Positions 21,718 through 31,640 are shown, numbered from the stretch's first letter. The stretch is 64,000 bases of DNA from Marinobacter sp. F3R08 (GCF_018860425.1 NZ_JAHKPI010000008.1:167721-231720), one strand, 5' to 3'. Notes: generated from the sequence alone by a model not told the origin. Translations and numbers: made by a program.

Positions 21718-22548
21718 TTAGTTACGACTCTGACGCCATTCAACGATGGCCTTCACGACAAGAGTGATCAACGCAATGCCCGCCAGCAAAGAAGATGCTG
21801 CAAACGCACCTGCGGTGTTGTAATCCTGATACAGCAATTCCACTTGCAGTGGCAGTGTATTGGTCTCGCCCCGGATATTGCCGGAGACTACCGATACCGC
21901 ACCGAACTCGCCGACCGCCCGGGCATTGGTGAGAATGACACCGTAAAGCAAAGCCCAGCGGATGTTCGGCAGCGTCACACGGCGGAACAGCTGCCAACCG
22001 GAAGCGCCCAGCACCACACCGGCTTCTTCCTCTTCCCTGCCTTGCTGCTGCATCAACGGAATCAGCTCTCTGGCCACGAACGGACAGGTCACGAAAACGG
22101 TAACCATCACAATTCCGGGCCAGGAGAACATTAACTGGATATCGTATTCACCGAGCCATTGCCCGACCCAACCATTACTCCCGTATAGCAACAGGAAAAG
22201 CAGGCCCGCGACCACCGGTGATACGGCAAACGGAATATCAATTAGCGTAGCCAGCAGTTTTCTTCCGGGGAACCGGAAACGGGTAACCAGCCACGCCAGA
22301 AACACACCGAAAACCAGATTCAGCGGCACGGTTAGCAATGCAACCACCAGCGTCAAACCGATCGCATGAAGGGTGTATTCGTCAAGAATATTGCTGACGT
22401 AACCAGCCCACCCTTCAGTAAATGCCTGTACAAAGATAAGAACCAGCGGCATGAACAACAGTAGAACCGTCAGGGTAACGGCCAGGCCAATGAGAGTTCG
22501 GCGCACCAGCGGGCTATCACCAACACGGCGATGTTTACGTGTTTTCAT
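21718..22548 (-). CDS. cysW: sulfate ABC transporter permease
   Basis: 276 residues, six membrane helices, with the ABC permease EAA loop seen as EEEEAGVVLGASGWQLFRRVTLPNI. Paired with cysT three bases upstream; together they form the membrane channel for sulfate or thiosulfate. Confidence 0.94.
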   Translation of the reverse strand: MKTRKHRRVGDSPLVRRTLIGLAVTLTVLLLFMPLVLIFVQAFTEGWAGYVSNILDEYTLHAIGLTLVVALLTVPLNLVFGVFLAWLVTRFRFPGRKLLATLIDIPFAVSPVVAGLLFLLLYGSNGWVGQWLGEYDIQLMFSWPGIVMVTVFVTCPFVARELIPLMQQQGREEEEAGVVLGASGWQLFRRVTLPNIRWALLYGVILTNARAVGEFGAVSVVSGNIRGETNTLPLQVELLYQDYNTAGAFAASSLLAGIALITLVVKAIVEWRQSRN

Positions 22549-22551
22549 GCC

Positions 22552-23424
22552 CTAGCCCCCGTGCAGACGCTTGAGATAGCGCCCCTGCCAGACATTGATC
22601 GCCAGCAACAGCAACAGGGACACGGTCATTACCACCGCGGCGATGGCACTGGCTGCCGGGAAATCGTATTCCTCAAGGCGAACGAAGATCATCAGACTGA
22701 TCACTTCGCTGATATAGGGGGAGTTACCGGCGATAAAGATAACCGCACCATACTCCCCAAGGCTTCGCGCGAACGAAAGCGCACCGCCGGTGACCACTGC
22801 GGGCCAGAGTGCGGGGAACAGGATCTTGCGGAAAACTGTCATGTCCGAAGCGCCCAGGCTCATGGCTGCTTCCTCGTCCTCCGGCGCCAACTCTTCAAGC
22901 ACCGGCTGAACCGTACGCACCACGAAGGGCACGCTGGTGAACGCCATGGCCACCACAATGCCCAGCGGTGTAAAGGCCACCTCAATACCCAGATCTGCCA
23001 GGTACTGGCCATACCAGCCGTTCTCAGCGAACAGGGTCGCCAGCGTGATGCCCGCCACCGCGGTCGGCAAGGCAAACGGCAGATCCATAATCGCATCCAG
23101 CAGTCGCTTGCCGGGAAATTCGTAACGCACCAGCACCCAGGCCATCAACAGCCCAAATACACAATTAAACAGAGAGGCCGCGAGCGCCGCCAGTGCAGTC
23201 ACCTTATAAGAGGCCACCACCCGTGGATCGGTGATCACGAACCAGAACTGCTCCCAACCCATACCAGCTGCACGGATGAACAGGCCGCTGATTGGCAGAA
23301 GCAGCACCAGGCTGATAAAGAAAAGCGAAATGCCGAGGCTCAGTCCGAACCCCGGCAATACTCGCTTGGTGGCAGCAGCGCTCAGCTTTTTCGCCGGGCG
23401 CTCTGAAAGATCTGTTGTGGCCAT
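22552..23424 (-). CDS. cysT: sulfate ABC transporter permease
   Basis: 290 residues, six membrane helices. The EAA loop reads EEAAMSLGASDMTVFRKILFPAL, and DLPFALPTAVAGI is a CysT/ModB-type segment. It is also named cysU. It follows the binding protein gene by 18 bases. Confidence 0.94.
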   Translation of the reverse strand: MATTDLSERPAKKLSAAATKRVLPGFGLSLGISLFFISLVLLLPISGLFIRAAGMGWEQFWFVITDPRVVASYKVTALAALAASLFNCVFGLLMAWVLVRYEFPGKRLLDAIMDLPFALPTAVAGITLATLFAENGWYGQYLADLGIEVAFTPLGIVVAMAFTSVPFVVRTVQPVLEELAPEDEEAAMSLGASDMTVFRKILFPALWPAVVTGGALSFARSLGEYGAVIFIAGNSPYISEVISLMIFVRLEEYDFPAASAIAAVVMTVSLLLLLAINVWQGRYLKRLHGG

Positions 23425-23442
23425 GGATCAGTTGCGCATCCC

Positions 23443-24477
23443 TTAACGGCGACGCTGCAACTGGTCCAGTTTGCCGCCGCTGGCAAAATGGGTTTCCATG
23501 GCATTTTCCCAACTGCCGGCGATGTCCTGAATCGGCATCAGCTTCAGTTCCGGGAACTTGTCAGCGACTTCTTTTTTCACGGTTTCGTTGTGAACCCGGT
23601 AGTTGAAGCCGGCCAGCATGCGCTGGGCGTCTTCGGAGTACAGGTGCTCCAGATACGCCTGAGCCAGTTCTTCCGTGCCCTTTTTCTCGATATTCTTATC
23701 GATCCAGGTCACCGGAAATTCAGCAAGGAAGCTCACTTTCGGAACCACAACCTGGAAATTCTTGTCCGGATTCAGCGCCGGGATGTTGTTCACTTCAGAC
23801 TCAAACGTCAGCAACACATCACCCAGACCGCGCTCAACAAAGGTGGTGGTAGCCCCACGGCCGCCGGAGTCGAACACTTTCACCTGACCGAGCAGATCGC
23901 TCAGGAAACCATCAATTTTCTCCTGGTCATCACCGAACTTGTCCTGAGCGAAACCCAGAGCTGCCAGATAGGTGTAGCGACCATTACCAGAGGTTTTCGG
24001 ATTCGGCATGATCAGCTCGACATCCTCACGGATCAGGTCATCCCAGTTCTGAATATTTTTGGGGTTACCCTCACGCACCAGAAAAGCCATGGTGGAATAG
24101 TAAGGCGAGCTGTTATTAGGCAAACGCGATGCCCAATCCTCGGGAAGCAGCTTGCCCCGCTTGGCCAGAACATCGACATCTGTTACCTGGTTGTAGGTCA
24201 CTACATCAGCACCCAGCCCCTGAAGAATCGCACGTGCCTGTTTTGAGGACCCGGCGTGGGACTGTTGGATACTGACCGTTTCACCCGTTTTTTCCTGCCA
24301 GTAGTCCTGGAACAGAACGTTGTATTCGGCGAACAGCTCGCGAGCAATATCATAGGAAGAGTTCAACAACTCCCGCTCCTGGGCCGTGGCAGGTCCGGCC
24401 AGAGAAAATGCCAGCACCAGAGCGCTGAACCACAGACTCTTGCGAGTTAGAAAACCAGAGGAAATCGAAGTCGGCAT
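23443..24477 (-). CDS. sbp: sulfate-binding periplasmic protein
   Basis: 344 residues with a signal peptide ending near GPATAQE. The mature start LLNSSYDIARELF and later AFLVREGNPKNIQNWDDL, NPKTSGNGRYTYL and the FDSGGRGATTTFVERGLGDV segment are typical of Sbp/CysP. It delivers sulfate to CysTWA. ATG 24477 is preferred (GGGAG upstream); 14 further upstream codons are open but not homologous. Sulfur-starvation control through CysB is expected but no operator was identified by eye. Confidence 0.93.
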   Translation of the reverse strand: MPTSISSGFLTRKSLWFSALVLAFSLAGPATAQERELLNSSYDIARELFAEYNVLFQDYWQEKTGETVSIQQSHAGSSKQARAILQGLGADVVTYNQVTDVDVLAKRGKLLPEDWASRLPNNSSPYYSTMAFLVREGNPKNIQNWDDLIREDVELIMPNPKTSGNGRYTYLAALGFAQDKFGDDQEKIDGFLSDLLGQVKVFDSGGRGATTTFVERGLGDVLLTFESEVNNIPALNPDKNFQVVVPKVSFLAEFPVTWIDKNIEKKGTEELAQAYLEHLYSEDAQRMLAGFNYRVHNETVKKEVADKFPELKLMPIQDIAGSWENAMETHFASGGKLDQLQRRR

Positions 24478-24641
24478 TACGGGCAGAGCTCCCTGTTTAC
24501 TGAGAATCTTTATATGCACTGAAGGAATAAAAGAAGTGCCTGATTAGAACGTAAAGATAAAGTAGGAGCCTACAAACAACAATGCCCCGGCTAGATGATT
24601 TACGACTGCCATAAGAACCAGACGTTATAAAAATCAGGGAG

Positions 24642-24977
24642 CTAGTTGGTATTTTCTTTTTCCCCGGGGTTCTCCCCGGAATTCTTTTGGGCAGGGTCCA
24701 GCTTCTGGACAGGCTTGTTGCGGACACATATCAGATCCTCATCTGATACATACTGGCAGGTTCCAATATACAGATCGTTGTGATGACCATGATACTGACA
24801 GGCCTGTGATCTGGACTTTTCCTGGCACACCTCCAGGGCGGCTGTGTTCAATGGCCCGGAATGGGACCACGCCTGCCCTCCGATCGCGAGCAGGCCGAAG
24901 AATGCCAGACTCACGCACCATGCTTTCCCACGACGACCTGCGGGCACCCTTGAGCAATGTCCGATCACGATTCCCAC
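24642..24977 (-). CDS. small secreted protein downstream of YHYH lipoprotein
   Basis: 111 residues from GTG 24977, which lies 4 bases after the stop of the YHYH gene; an upstream ATG at 25049 would overlap it. A hydrophobic segment (about 19-36) ending QAWSHSG looks like a signal peptide. The mature part holds four cysteines and a His-rich CQYHGHHNDLYIGTCQY stretch, then a polar C-terminal tail. The His/Cys content suggests metal binding, but I do not recognise the family. Confidence 0.65.
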   Translation of the reverse strand: MGIVIGHCSRVPAGRRGKAWCVSLAFFGLLAIGGQAWSHSGPLNTAALEVCQEKSRSQACQYHGHHNDLYIGTCQYVSDEDLICVRNKPVQKLDPAQKNSGENPGEKENTN

Positions 24978-24981
24978 GGGC

Positions 24982-26034
24982 TTAACCCTCGGCTCCGGGA
25001 GGTGGCCCACCGGCTCCCTCAGGCGGGCGACCACCGCCAGGAGGCGCACCGAGCGGTCGAACGATTTCGCCCCGAAGGCATCCTATGATCATGTTCTCGC
25101 TCGGGCTGGCCGCGCGGTAATGATAGCCGCGAACCGGATCGCTGGTACCACGGCATTCATCGAGAGACTCCGCCTCTCTGCCGCTGGCGTCTTTCATGGC
25201 ATAGATTCCATAACCGTCCGGTGCATAGCCGATCAACGGCGCGTATCCGTCAGCGATCGCAGGGGCAGCTGTACAGTCTGTCGCCGCATGGTAATGATAA
25301 CCCTGGTGTTCATTGATGTGGCCGCCACAATCATCGAACGCCGCAATCGTGTAGCTGCCAAGAATGGCGCCAATCGGTGCAGGGCCAGACAACTCCGCGC
25401 CATCAAGGGCTATTCCGGCAGAACGAACCCTGCCTGGTCGGTCCGCAGGAATTGGCGTGGTTGGTATCAGATAGGTCACAGAGAAACTGTCATCAAGATA
25501 CGCCAACTGACATTCGATGCAGTTCTGCTTGTATTGCTCGTCAACATCCGGCCTCGCCGCGCCGAGACAGGCTTCTTTAGTCGAGGTGTACCGCACTTTA
25601 CCGGTTTCCGGATCGTATAACTTCCAGTTCGGATCATCATAGTACGTTGGCAGGTTGACAATGAACTCACCGGTCAGATCAACCAGATCCCCTTTACCCT
25701 CGCTATCGAACCATCCACCAACCGCATCCGGACCGTCGGAGACTGTTCTAGGGCAGAATGGACCTGGCTCACGCTCAGCCGGAGCACCTCCCGATACCAG
25801 CTTGTAACAGGTGGTTTTGGTTCCGGCCGCCGTTTCACAATCAACGATTTCGGGTTCCTGAATGAAAGCGCCTGGTTTGAACAGAGAAATATCCATTCCT
25901 TCAGCGACAGCATCCTGATTGGAAACAGCCCCGGGAAAACCAGAGCATCCCGCCAGAGTCAGCACACTAACTGCTGTCGCAGCCAATAGCCGCCAGCACT
26001 CTGACAGGCCCAAAACCTTCAATTGCTTTTTCAT
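24982..26034 (-). CDS. YHYH domain lipoprotein (copy 1)
   Basis: 350 residues, signal peptide with lipobox LAGC (Cys29). The YHYH domain (PF14240 type) occupies about 130-325, with GYHYHAATDC and RGYHYRAA as the two signature repeats, and IGYAPDGYGIYAM between them. The C-terminus is a low-complexity Gly/Pro tail. Function of YHYH proteins is unknown to me; a cell-surface or periplasmic role follows from the lipobox. It sits between two small exported proteins and resembles copies at 30195 and 35877. Confidence 0.85.
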   Translation of the reverse strand: MKKQLKVLGLSECWRLLAATAVSVLTLAGCSGFPGAVSNQDAVAEGMDISLFKPGAFIQEPEIVDCETAAGTKTTCYKLVSGGAPAEREPGPFCPRTVSDGPDAVGGWFDSEGKGDLVDLTGEFIVNLPTYYDDPNWKLYDPETGKVRYTSTKEACLGAARPDVDEQYKQNCIECQLAYLDDSFSVTYLIPTTPIPADRPGRVRSAGIALDGAELSGPAPIGAILGSYTIAAFDDCGGHINEHQGYHYHAATDCTAAPAIADGYAPLIGYAPDGYGIYAMKDASGREAESLDECRGTSDPVRGYHYRAASPSENMIIGCLRGEIVRPLGAPPGGGRPPEGAGGPPPGAEG

Positions 26035-26054
26035 TCTCAGGTCTGCCTCTTTAC

Positions 26055-26201
26055 TCAGTAATGCGCTTCGCGTCCTTGCCCGGCGGCCGCGGCCGAACCA
26101 GAATTGCGCCGCTTACTGCTGGCGTGGGTAGTCAGGAGGTTATTTGACGCGCACGCGGCAAGCGCGATGACGCATAGGAACAAGTAACATACCGTCTTCA
26201 T
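26055..26201 (-). CDS. small lipoprotein, 48 residues
   Basis: Begins ATG 26201 with a strong GGGAGA ribosome site 6 bases upstream. The sequence MKTVCYLFLCVIALAAC is a compact lipoprotein signal with lipobox ALAAC (Cys17), followed by about 30 polar residues. It ends 20 bases before the YHYH lipoprotein gene, so it is probably the first gene of that operon. No family is recognised. Confidence 0.6.
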   Translation of the reverse strand: MKTVCYLFLCVIALAACASNNLLTTHASSKRRNSGSAAAAGQGREAHY

Positions 26202-26488
26202 AGTTTCTCCCAAAACCCAGCTCCCTGGCATGACTTTCACAGCCCGGGATTAAGCAGAAGAATCGTAAGCGAGACGCCGGGAGGTTGACCAGCGTTTCCA
26301 CAGCCATCCCCACAAACTCCTCAATTTCTTCATAATTGCCCGTCACCTGTGGGCGCCTTAAACCCGGGTTACGCAGGCCCACCGCACCCATTGCGGTACT
26401 CGCCTCAAGAGATTGCCCCAATGGTCGGCGCAGATTGGCAGATCTTCCACTACTATCAAGGTAGGTTAGCCCGGGAGGCGACATTACC

Positions 26489-27973
26489 GTGGGACTGTCG
26501 ATCAACAGGTCAGAATTTACTGCGGATGAATTTGAGCGTTTTGCAGCCAAGGTCCGGATGGATCTCAAAGCACTCACTCGCCTTTTCAACCGTCCCGGTT
26601 TTGGCGAGGGAGAAAGCTCCATTGGAGCCGAGGTCGAGTTCTATATCGTAAATCACGATCTGCAGGTTCAACCTATCAACACAGAAATCGCCGCCAGGGT
26701 CCAGGATCCCCAGCTAACACTTGAGCTCAATCGATTCAATCTCGAATACAACCTCAGCCCACAGGCGTTCAAGGGAAATCCGTTTGCCAGAACAGAGCAA
26801 GAGCTGCTCGCTGCGATCCAACAGATCAACCAGCAGGCCGCAGCACTGGATGGTGAACTGGTACCGATCGGCATTCTTCCCACCCTTCGCCAGTCAGATA
26901 TGGGCGCCAAGGCGATGACCGACGAACCTCGCTATCATGCCCTGGCCAAAGCCCTGATCAAGCAACGGGGAGAACCGTTCAGCATCCACATCGGTGGTAA
27001 AGAAGTCATCAATCTGGAAGCCGACGGCGTCTATATGGAAGGGGCTAATACCTCATTCCAGTTACACTGGCGCGTCCCGGCCCATCGTTTTGCCGATTAC
27101 TTCAATGCCGTCCAGCTGGTCACGCCCGTCGTCCTTGCGCTGGCCAGTAATTCCCCCAGTCTGTTCGGCCACCACCTGTGGGACGAGACCCGTATTGCCC
27201 TGTTCAAGCAATCCATCGACAGCCGGTCCCCCAACCGTAAAACCTGGCGCCACCCACCAAGGGTCTATTACGGAAATGGCTGGACACGCAGTGCCTGGGA
27301 ACTGTTTGCCGCCTCGGCATCGCTGTTTCCGCCCATTATTCCACTGCTGTCGGATGAAGATCCGATGGCGGTTATTGATCGTGGCGACGTGCCGAATCTG
27401 GCCGAACTGCGCATGCACCAGGGCACCACCTGGCCCTGGAACCGGGCCATCTATGACCCTGCCGAAGGTGGTCATTTGCGTATCGAGATTCGCTCCATGC
27501 CTGCAGGACCAACGGCCGTTGATATGTGTGCGAATGGCCTGTTCGTGATCGGAGCTGCGCTGGCTGTGCTCGATGACATCCCGCACCTGACATCGATTCT
27601 CCCCTTCCATTACACCGAACATAATTTCTACCGGGCAGCGAAATATGGCATCGGCGCAGACATCATCTGGCCCCACAAGGATCAGGTACAGTTGCAGGAT
27701 ATACCCCTGTTAACGGTAGCCCGAGAGTTACTGCCGCGGGCCAGGGAAGCATTGAAACAAACAGCCGTAGACGAGACGGAAATTCACCGCTTGCTGGGAA
27801 TCATCGAAGGTCGCGTTGATAGCGCCATGTCTGGCGCCCGGTGGCAGCGCCACATCACCGAGTCTTTCTCAAGGTCGATGAGTTCTGATGAGGCGTTCCG
27901 GAGTATGCTGTCTCTTTATATGGCCAACCAGAAGAAAAACCTGCCACTCCATGAATGGACACTGTCACCGTGA
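26489..27973 (+). CDS. glutamate-cysteine ligase-like protein (carboxylate-amine ligase)
   Basis: 494 residues from GTG 26489, with GGGAGG 10 bases upstream. Motifs of the glutamine-synthetase-like GCS fold are visible: IGAEVEFYIV near 46, NRFNLEYNLSP, HLRIEIRSMPAGPTAVDM near 340. Members join glutamate and cysteine in glutathione synthesis, though this subfamily is not the classic E. coli GshA. The last codons overlap the start of an aspartoacylase-like gene, so a linked function in amino-acyl chemistry is plausible. Confidence 0.75.
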   Translation: MGLSINRSEFTADEFERFAAKVRMDLKALTRLFNRPGFGEGESSIGAEVEFYIVNHDLQVQPINTEIAARVQDPQLTLELNRFNLEYNLSPQAFKGNPFARTEQELLAAIQQINQQAAALDGELVPIGILPTLRQSDMGAKAMTDEPRYHALAKALIKQRGEPFSIHIGGKEVINLEADGVYMEGANTSFQLHWRVPAHRFADYFNAVQLVTPVVLALASNSPSLFGHHLWDETRIALFKQSIDSRSPNRKTWRHPPRVYYGNGWTRSAWELFAASASLFPPIIPLLSDEDPMAVIDRGDVPNLAELRMHQGTTWPWNRAIYDPAEGGHLRIEIRSMPAGPTAVDMCANGLFVIGAALAVLDDIPHLTSILPFHYTEHNFYRAAKYGIGADIIWPHKDQVQLQDIPLLTVARELLPRAREALKQTAVDETEIHRLLGIIEGRVDSAMSGARWQRHITESFSRSMSSDEAFRSMLSLYMANQKKNLPLHEWTLSP

Positions 27974-29010
27974 GCAATTCGAATGTCCTTGATTATCTGA
28001 ATGACCCGTCACCCCGGACACTGGGCCGCTCCCCCCTTGAGTGGCTGGAACGGCTGCAGAAACCCACGGTTATTCGTGTTGCCGGACGCGATCGATCCCG
28101 TACCCGGGCCATGGCAACCCTTCTTCACGGGAATGAGCCTTCGGGTCTGTTTGCGCTTCACCGGTGGCTACTGGAGCAGCACACACCCGAAGTGAACATG
28201 CTGTTTCTGCTCGGAGGCGTCTATCCCGCGAAGATCCCACCCACTCTGTCAGTGCGCCAGCTAGCTGAAGGACGGGATCTCAACCGGTGTTTCAAGGCGC
28301 CTTTCGTGGGGATAGAGGGTGCCATTGCCGAAGCCCTGCTCGCAGAGCTTCGAAAAGCCAGACCCGAATGCCTGCTGGACGTGCACAACACCTCAGGCAC
28401 AGGCCCGGCCTTCGCTGTCTCCATCACCAACGATGCTGCCCATCAGGCGCTGACCTCTCTGTACACCGACCGCCTTATAGCAACGGACCTCCGCCTGGGC
28501 GCGTTGATGGAATATTCAGAACAGGAAGTGCCTACAGTCACGATCGAGTGTGGCGGTTCCCAGGATGACCAGGCTCATGAACTGGCGTACGACGGACTGG
28601 TTCGGTACGCCTCACGGCCGGACGTACTGTCACTGGAAAACGCCGAGTGGGATATAGACGTACTGAGAAATCCGATCCGGGTGGAGATCGCCCTTGAGGC
28701 AACCATCGAATACCGGCTGAAACCAAGCGGCCAGGCTGATCTCACCTTTCCGCCAGACATCGAACACCGCAACTTCGGTGTTGTTTCCACCGAAGAACCC
28801 CTGGGATGGATTGGGGAAAAAGGCCTGGAGATACTCACCGCGATTGGCCACAACCGGGCGGAAAACATGGAGCAGATTCTGCAAGTCAAAGGCGGGCAAA
28901 TCTATCCCGCCCAGGCCATCAGAGCCTTCATGATTACCACCAATCCGGTGATTGCGAAAAGTGATTGCCTGTTCTATGCCGTTAAGGCAACGGGCGAACC
29001 TATTTTTTAA
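27955..29010 (+). CDS. succinylglutamate desuccinylase/aspartoacylase family protein
   Basis: 351 residues. Zinc carboxypeptidase-like motifs: HGNEPSG (zinc His and Glu), RDLNRCF, LLDVHNTSG (third zinc ligand) and TIECGG. Members hydrolyse N-acyl amino acids or related amides. The start ATG lies inside the end of the upstream ligase gene (19-base overlap), which implies translational coupling. The substrate is unknown; it is not next to other ast genes. Confidence 0.82.
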   Translation: MDTVTVSNSNVLDYLNDPSPRTLGRSPLEWLERLQKPTVIRVAGRDRSRTRAMATLLHGNEPSGLFALHRWLLEQHTPEVNMLFLLGGVYPAKIPPTLSVRQLAEGRDLNRCFKAPFVGIEGAIAEALLAELRKARPECLLDVHNTSGTGPAFAVSITNDAAHQALTSLYTDRLIATDLRLGALMEYSEQEVPTVTIECGGSQDDQAHELAYDGLVRYASRPDVLSLENAEWDIDVLRNPIRVEIALEATIEYRLKPSGQADLTFPPDIEHRNFGVVSTEEPLGWIGEKGLEILTAIGHNRAENMEQILQVKGGQIYPAQAIRAFMITTNPVIAKSDCLFYAVKATGEPIF

Positions 29011-29012
29011 AC

Positions 29013-29046
29013 GCCGAAGAGCCCGGACGCAACCGGACTCTTCGGC
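29013..29046. terminator. bidirectional hairpin terminator between convergent genes
   Basis: Arms GCCGAAGAG and CTCTTCGGC with inner CCGG pairing and a short loop. It follows the aspartoacylase-like gene by 3 bases and faces the ridA gene on the other strand. There is a T-run before the left arm for minus-strand use (TTTTTT in the coding end) and GGTTTT on the right. Confidence 0.65.
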
Positions 29047-29073
29047 ACCTGGTTTTGCCCAACGGCTCTGGGA

Positions 29074-29424
29074 TCAGGACGTCGCCGCAATGACCGAAAT
29101 TTCCACCAGCAACTCCGGGGACGCCATCTGAGCCTGCACGCAGGCTCGTGCCGGAGCATGCCCTTCAGGTACCCAGTTATCCCAAACCTCGTTCAAGGCT
29201 TTGAAATCCGCCATGTCGGCAAGGTAGATCGTTGCCGACAGCATCTTGTCACGGCCAGAACCGATACTCTCCAGCAGCTCCTCCACTTTCTCCAGCATCC
29301 CGGTTACCTGGGTCTTGATGTCGCCATCCCTGTCCTTGGCAACCTGACCGCAAAGATAGGCGGTGCCGTTGTGTTTAACGATCTTGCTCATGCGATTATT
29401 AGTGGAAATACGCTCTATGGTCAT
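29074..29424 (-). CDS. RidA family protein (reactive enamine/imine deaminase)
   Basis: 116 residues, YjgF/YER057c/UK114 fold. The active-site arginine region is [20 protein letters not shown], and the N-terminus carries the [15 protein letters not shown] strand pair. Members hydrolyse 2-aminoacrylate-type intermediates from PLP enzymes. Monocistronic, bounded by a terminator at its 3' end. Confidence 0.9.
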   Translation of the reverse strand: MTIERISTNNRMSKIVKHNGTAYLCGQVAKDRDGDIKTQVTGMLEKVEELLESIGSGRDKMLSATIYLADMADFKALNEVWDNWVPEGHAPARACVQAQMASPELLVEISVIAATS

Positions 29425-29617
29425 TGCTGTCGCCTAGTCGATAAATGTCATTGATACAGCGAAAAACCTGGCTTGCGCACCGGGTGCACTTACCAGGCTC
29501 GTAAAACCTCCGCCGATAACCAAGCATAATAGGCAAAAACAGGCGTTCGATACTAACCAATAGTGGAAACAGTACGGGTGCCAGTACCTTCCCCTCTCGA
29601 ATCTAACCGGGTTTAGC

Positions 29618-30169
29618 TCATTCGCTGTCTGCTGACGGGAACAGCAATCCTGTCGGTTGCTCTGGTGTCAGCTGAAACTCATGGCGCAGATTCTCGGCTT
29701 TTCGCGAAGCAGTGATCTTCAGTGCCCGGGAGTGCTCCGTATGACCAAACAGGTCCACATGAAAACTCAGTGGCGTGCTGACCTTATCCAGTGCGAACCG
29801 GCCCATCACGATAACTTCGGACACATGATCAAGGTGCGTGCCGTGATGATCATGAGATTCCTCGGGGGACAGTACAATATCTTCAAGGGGCAGCTCACGG
29901 TCCTGGTCCCTAAGCACAACATGCTGGGTCAGGGTCTCAATAACGGCAGCCTGATGACGGTTGAACTCAGCCAGGTCAATGTCACCATCACCATTATCAT
30001 CAATGCCATCGAACGCCGACAAAGGCAATGACAACACCATGAATGCGCTGTCATCGACAATATTCAGTGTGCCATGGCCGGCCACCATCAGGTGCGCCAT
30101 GACGGGGGTTGTGAGTGTCAGCGCCAGCCCTGAGAAAGAGGCGGCCAGAAACGCCATCGGAAATTTCAT
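29618..30169 (-). CDS. secreted EF-hand protein downstream of YHYH lipoprotein
   Basis: 183 residues with a signal peptide ending TTPVMAHL. One canonical EF-hand loop, DDNGDGDIDLAEF (about 55-67), is expected to bind calcium. A His cluster HDHHGTHLDH lies near 106-115. It starts 25 bases after the stop of YHYH copy 2 on the same strand. The first half resembles the N-terminal periplasmic region of some HupE/UreJ-linked proteins, but that is only an impression. Confidence 0.75.
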   Translation of the reverse strand: MKFPMAFLAASFSGLALTLTTPVMAHLMVAGHGTLNIVDDSAFMVLSLPLSAFDGIDDNGDGDIDLAEFNRHQAAVIETLTQHVVLRDQDRELPLEDIVLSPEESHDHHGTHLDHVSEVIVMGRFALDKVSTPLSFHVDLFGHTEHSRALKITASRKAENLRHEFQLTPEQPTGLLFPSADSE

Positions 30170-30194
30170 GCTTCAGGTCCCGTAGACTAAATGA

Positions 30195-31235
30195 TCAGAA
30201 GGCCGGAGGGGGTGCTAACTCCCCGGATGTCGCGACTTCGCCCTTAACGCAACGCTGGAAGTAAGGGTAAGAATCGGTGGCATAGTAGTGATAGATACCG
30301 TCCGGAAATTCAGGGGTGACACCAACACGACCGTTGCATTCGTCCAGATCCCCCGAGCCTTCAACATACTCCCAATCCTGCTGGAAGGTGCCCAGAGCAT
30401 AGGTATCAGTTGATGGCCGAGACGCACTCACCTCGCTGACCAACTGATAACTACCGGTCATGGCTCTCACCTCGGAGCTGGCATCATCGGCCACGCTGTA
30501 TCCATATCTTGCATATATCGGAAAGCCGTCCGCAGCCCAACCAATCAGAGTCATGACAGAGCTGTTACCACCGCGCTTGGTAATAAAACCTTCCGGCATA
30601 CCGTGGTAGTGATAGGCGCCATCCGGTTGCACATGGGCGTTGTTTTGGTCGGTCCCGAAATCGAAGCTGGTCTGCCCAAGGGCTTCAATATTCCAGTTGC
30701 CAGAGTTGTCTATCAGGCTGCAGGTTGAGCCAGAGTCATCGCAGCTGCCCGCTGTACTGGCGTCTATTTTTACACCGTTCAGCACGTAACCTGTCGCACC
30801 CCGCGGGCCGCCAAGCTCCGTAGGTGTAGTGGTTTCTTCAGGCTCCAGGGTATAGCTGGCGGAAACCGTCTGTTCGGAAATAACGTTTGGATTACCCGGA
30901 TTCGGGAAGGTGCCCACTTCGTGGTCTGGTATACCGTTGGCACTGAGCTCCCGGGTACTGTCAGTACAGGTCCAGACGGAATAACTGGTGTACGTCAGCG
31001 ACGTCTGACTGTTGTAGGTGGTGTCATCGTAATCACAGAGAACTCCGGATGTGGAACCGGGCGTGGTGCTGACGTCGCCTCCGTCAGAAATAAGGCTGCT
31101 GTCGTCAGAACTGCTGTCGTCAGAGATACTGTCATCAGAGCTGCTGTTATCACCGCCACAGGCGGCAAGGGATACGAGTAAAATGGAGATACCTGCTTTG
31201 TGCAGTAGTTTCTTTTCCATGAACGGATGTGTCAT
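30195..31235 (-). CDS. YHYH domain lipoprotein (copy 2)
   Basis: 346 residues, lipobox SLAAC then a Ser/Asp-rich linker. YHYH signatures are GAYHYHGMPEG and GIYHYYATDSYPYFQRC, with IGWAADGFPIYARYGY between, the same layout as copies 1 and 3. The start could be ATG 31235 (AGG 7 bases upstream) or ATG 31220 five codons in. Long, divergent from an unknown lipoprotein across a 405-base gap. Confidence 0.85.
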   Translation of the reverse strand: MTHPFMEKKLLHKAGISILLVSLAACGGDNSSSDDSISDDSSSDDSSLISDGGDVSTTPGSTSGVLCDYDDTTYNSQTSLTYTSYSVWTCTDSTRELSANGIPDHEVGTFPNPGNPNVISEQTVSASYTLEPEETTTPTELGGPRGATGYVLNGVKIDASTAGSCDDSGSTCSLIDNSGNWNIEALGQTSFDFGTDQNNAHVQPDGAYHYHGMPEGFITKRGGNSSVMTLIGWAADGFPIYARYGYSVADDASSEVRAMTGSYQLVSEVSASRPSTDTYALGTFQQDWEYVEGSGDLDECNGRVGVTPEFPDGIYHYYATDSYPYFQRCVKGEVATSGELAPPPAF

Positions 31236-31640
31236 CGCCTGGCCTGCTAACTGAGATTGTCCGGTGCCTCGACCGCTGTAAAGGCAGTTGAAATTTCATG
31301 GTAACAATACAATGTGTAACAAATATGGAGTTTGCCTCCCGGAAGAATGGATAGTGATCGCTTATCCTGACTCCCGACACGGGGAATCGATGCCCAGTGG
31401 CGACAGGTCAATATGCCTTCCATGCAGCGTTGCTGCTCGACTCTATCGCCTTTCGCTTTATCACCAGCAACACTCTTTTCTGCCTTTCTTGATGTAGTGG
31501 GCACCGTTGCTCTACTACTGTTTGATTACCAAGGATTTCTTCGTTGCCAGCCACCTGGGAAGCGGCGTACTTGCCGGGTAGTAATCGATCGGGTATAAAC
31601 AAGCGCTTTCATGGATTAGCCCCTCCTTCAAGGAACTTTT
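31236..31640. other. 405-base intergenic region, no gene recognised
   Basis: It separates two divergent lipoprotein genes, so promoters for both are expected here. Open frames of 60-85 codons exist in several frames and on both strands, but they overlap each other, lack ribosome sites and have no recognisable protein character. I see no RNA gene or repeat. Confidence 0.6.

Noticed and set aside
26140..26622. 160-codon minus-strand frame over the gshA-like start
   Set aside because: It covers the upstream region and the 5' end of the plus-strand gene; the small lipoprotein at 26055 with its strong ribosome site is in a different frame and more credible.
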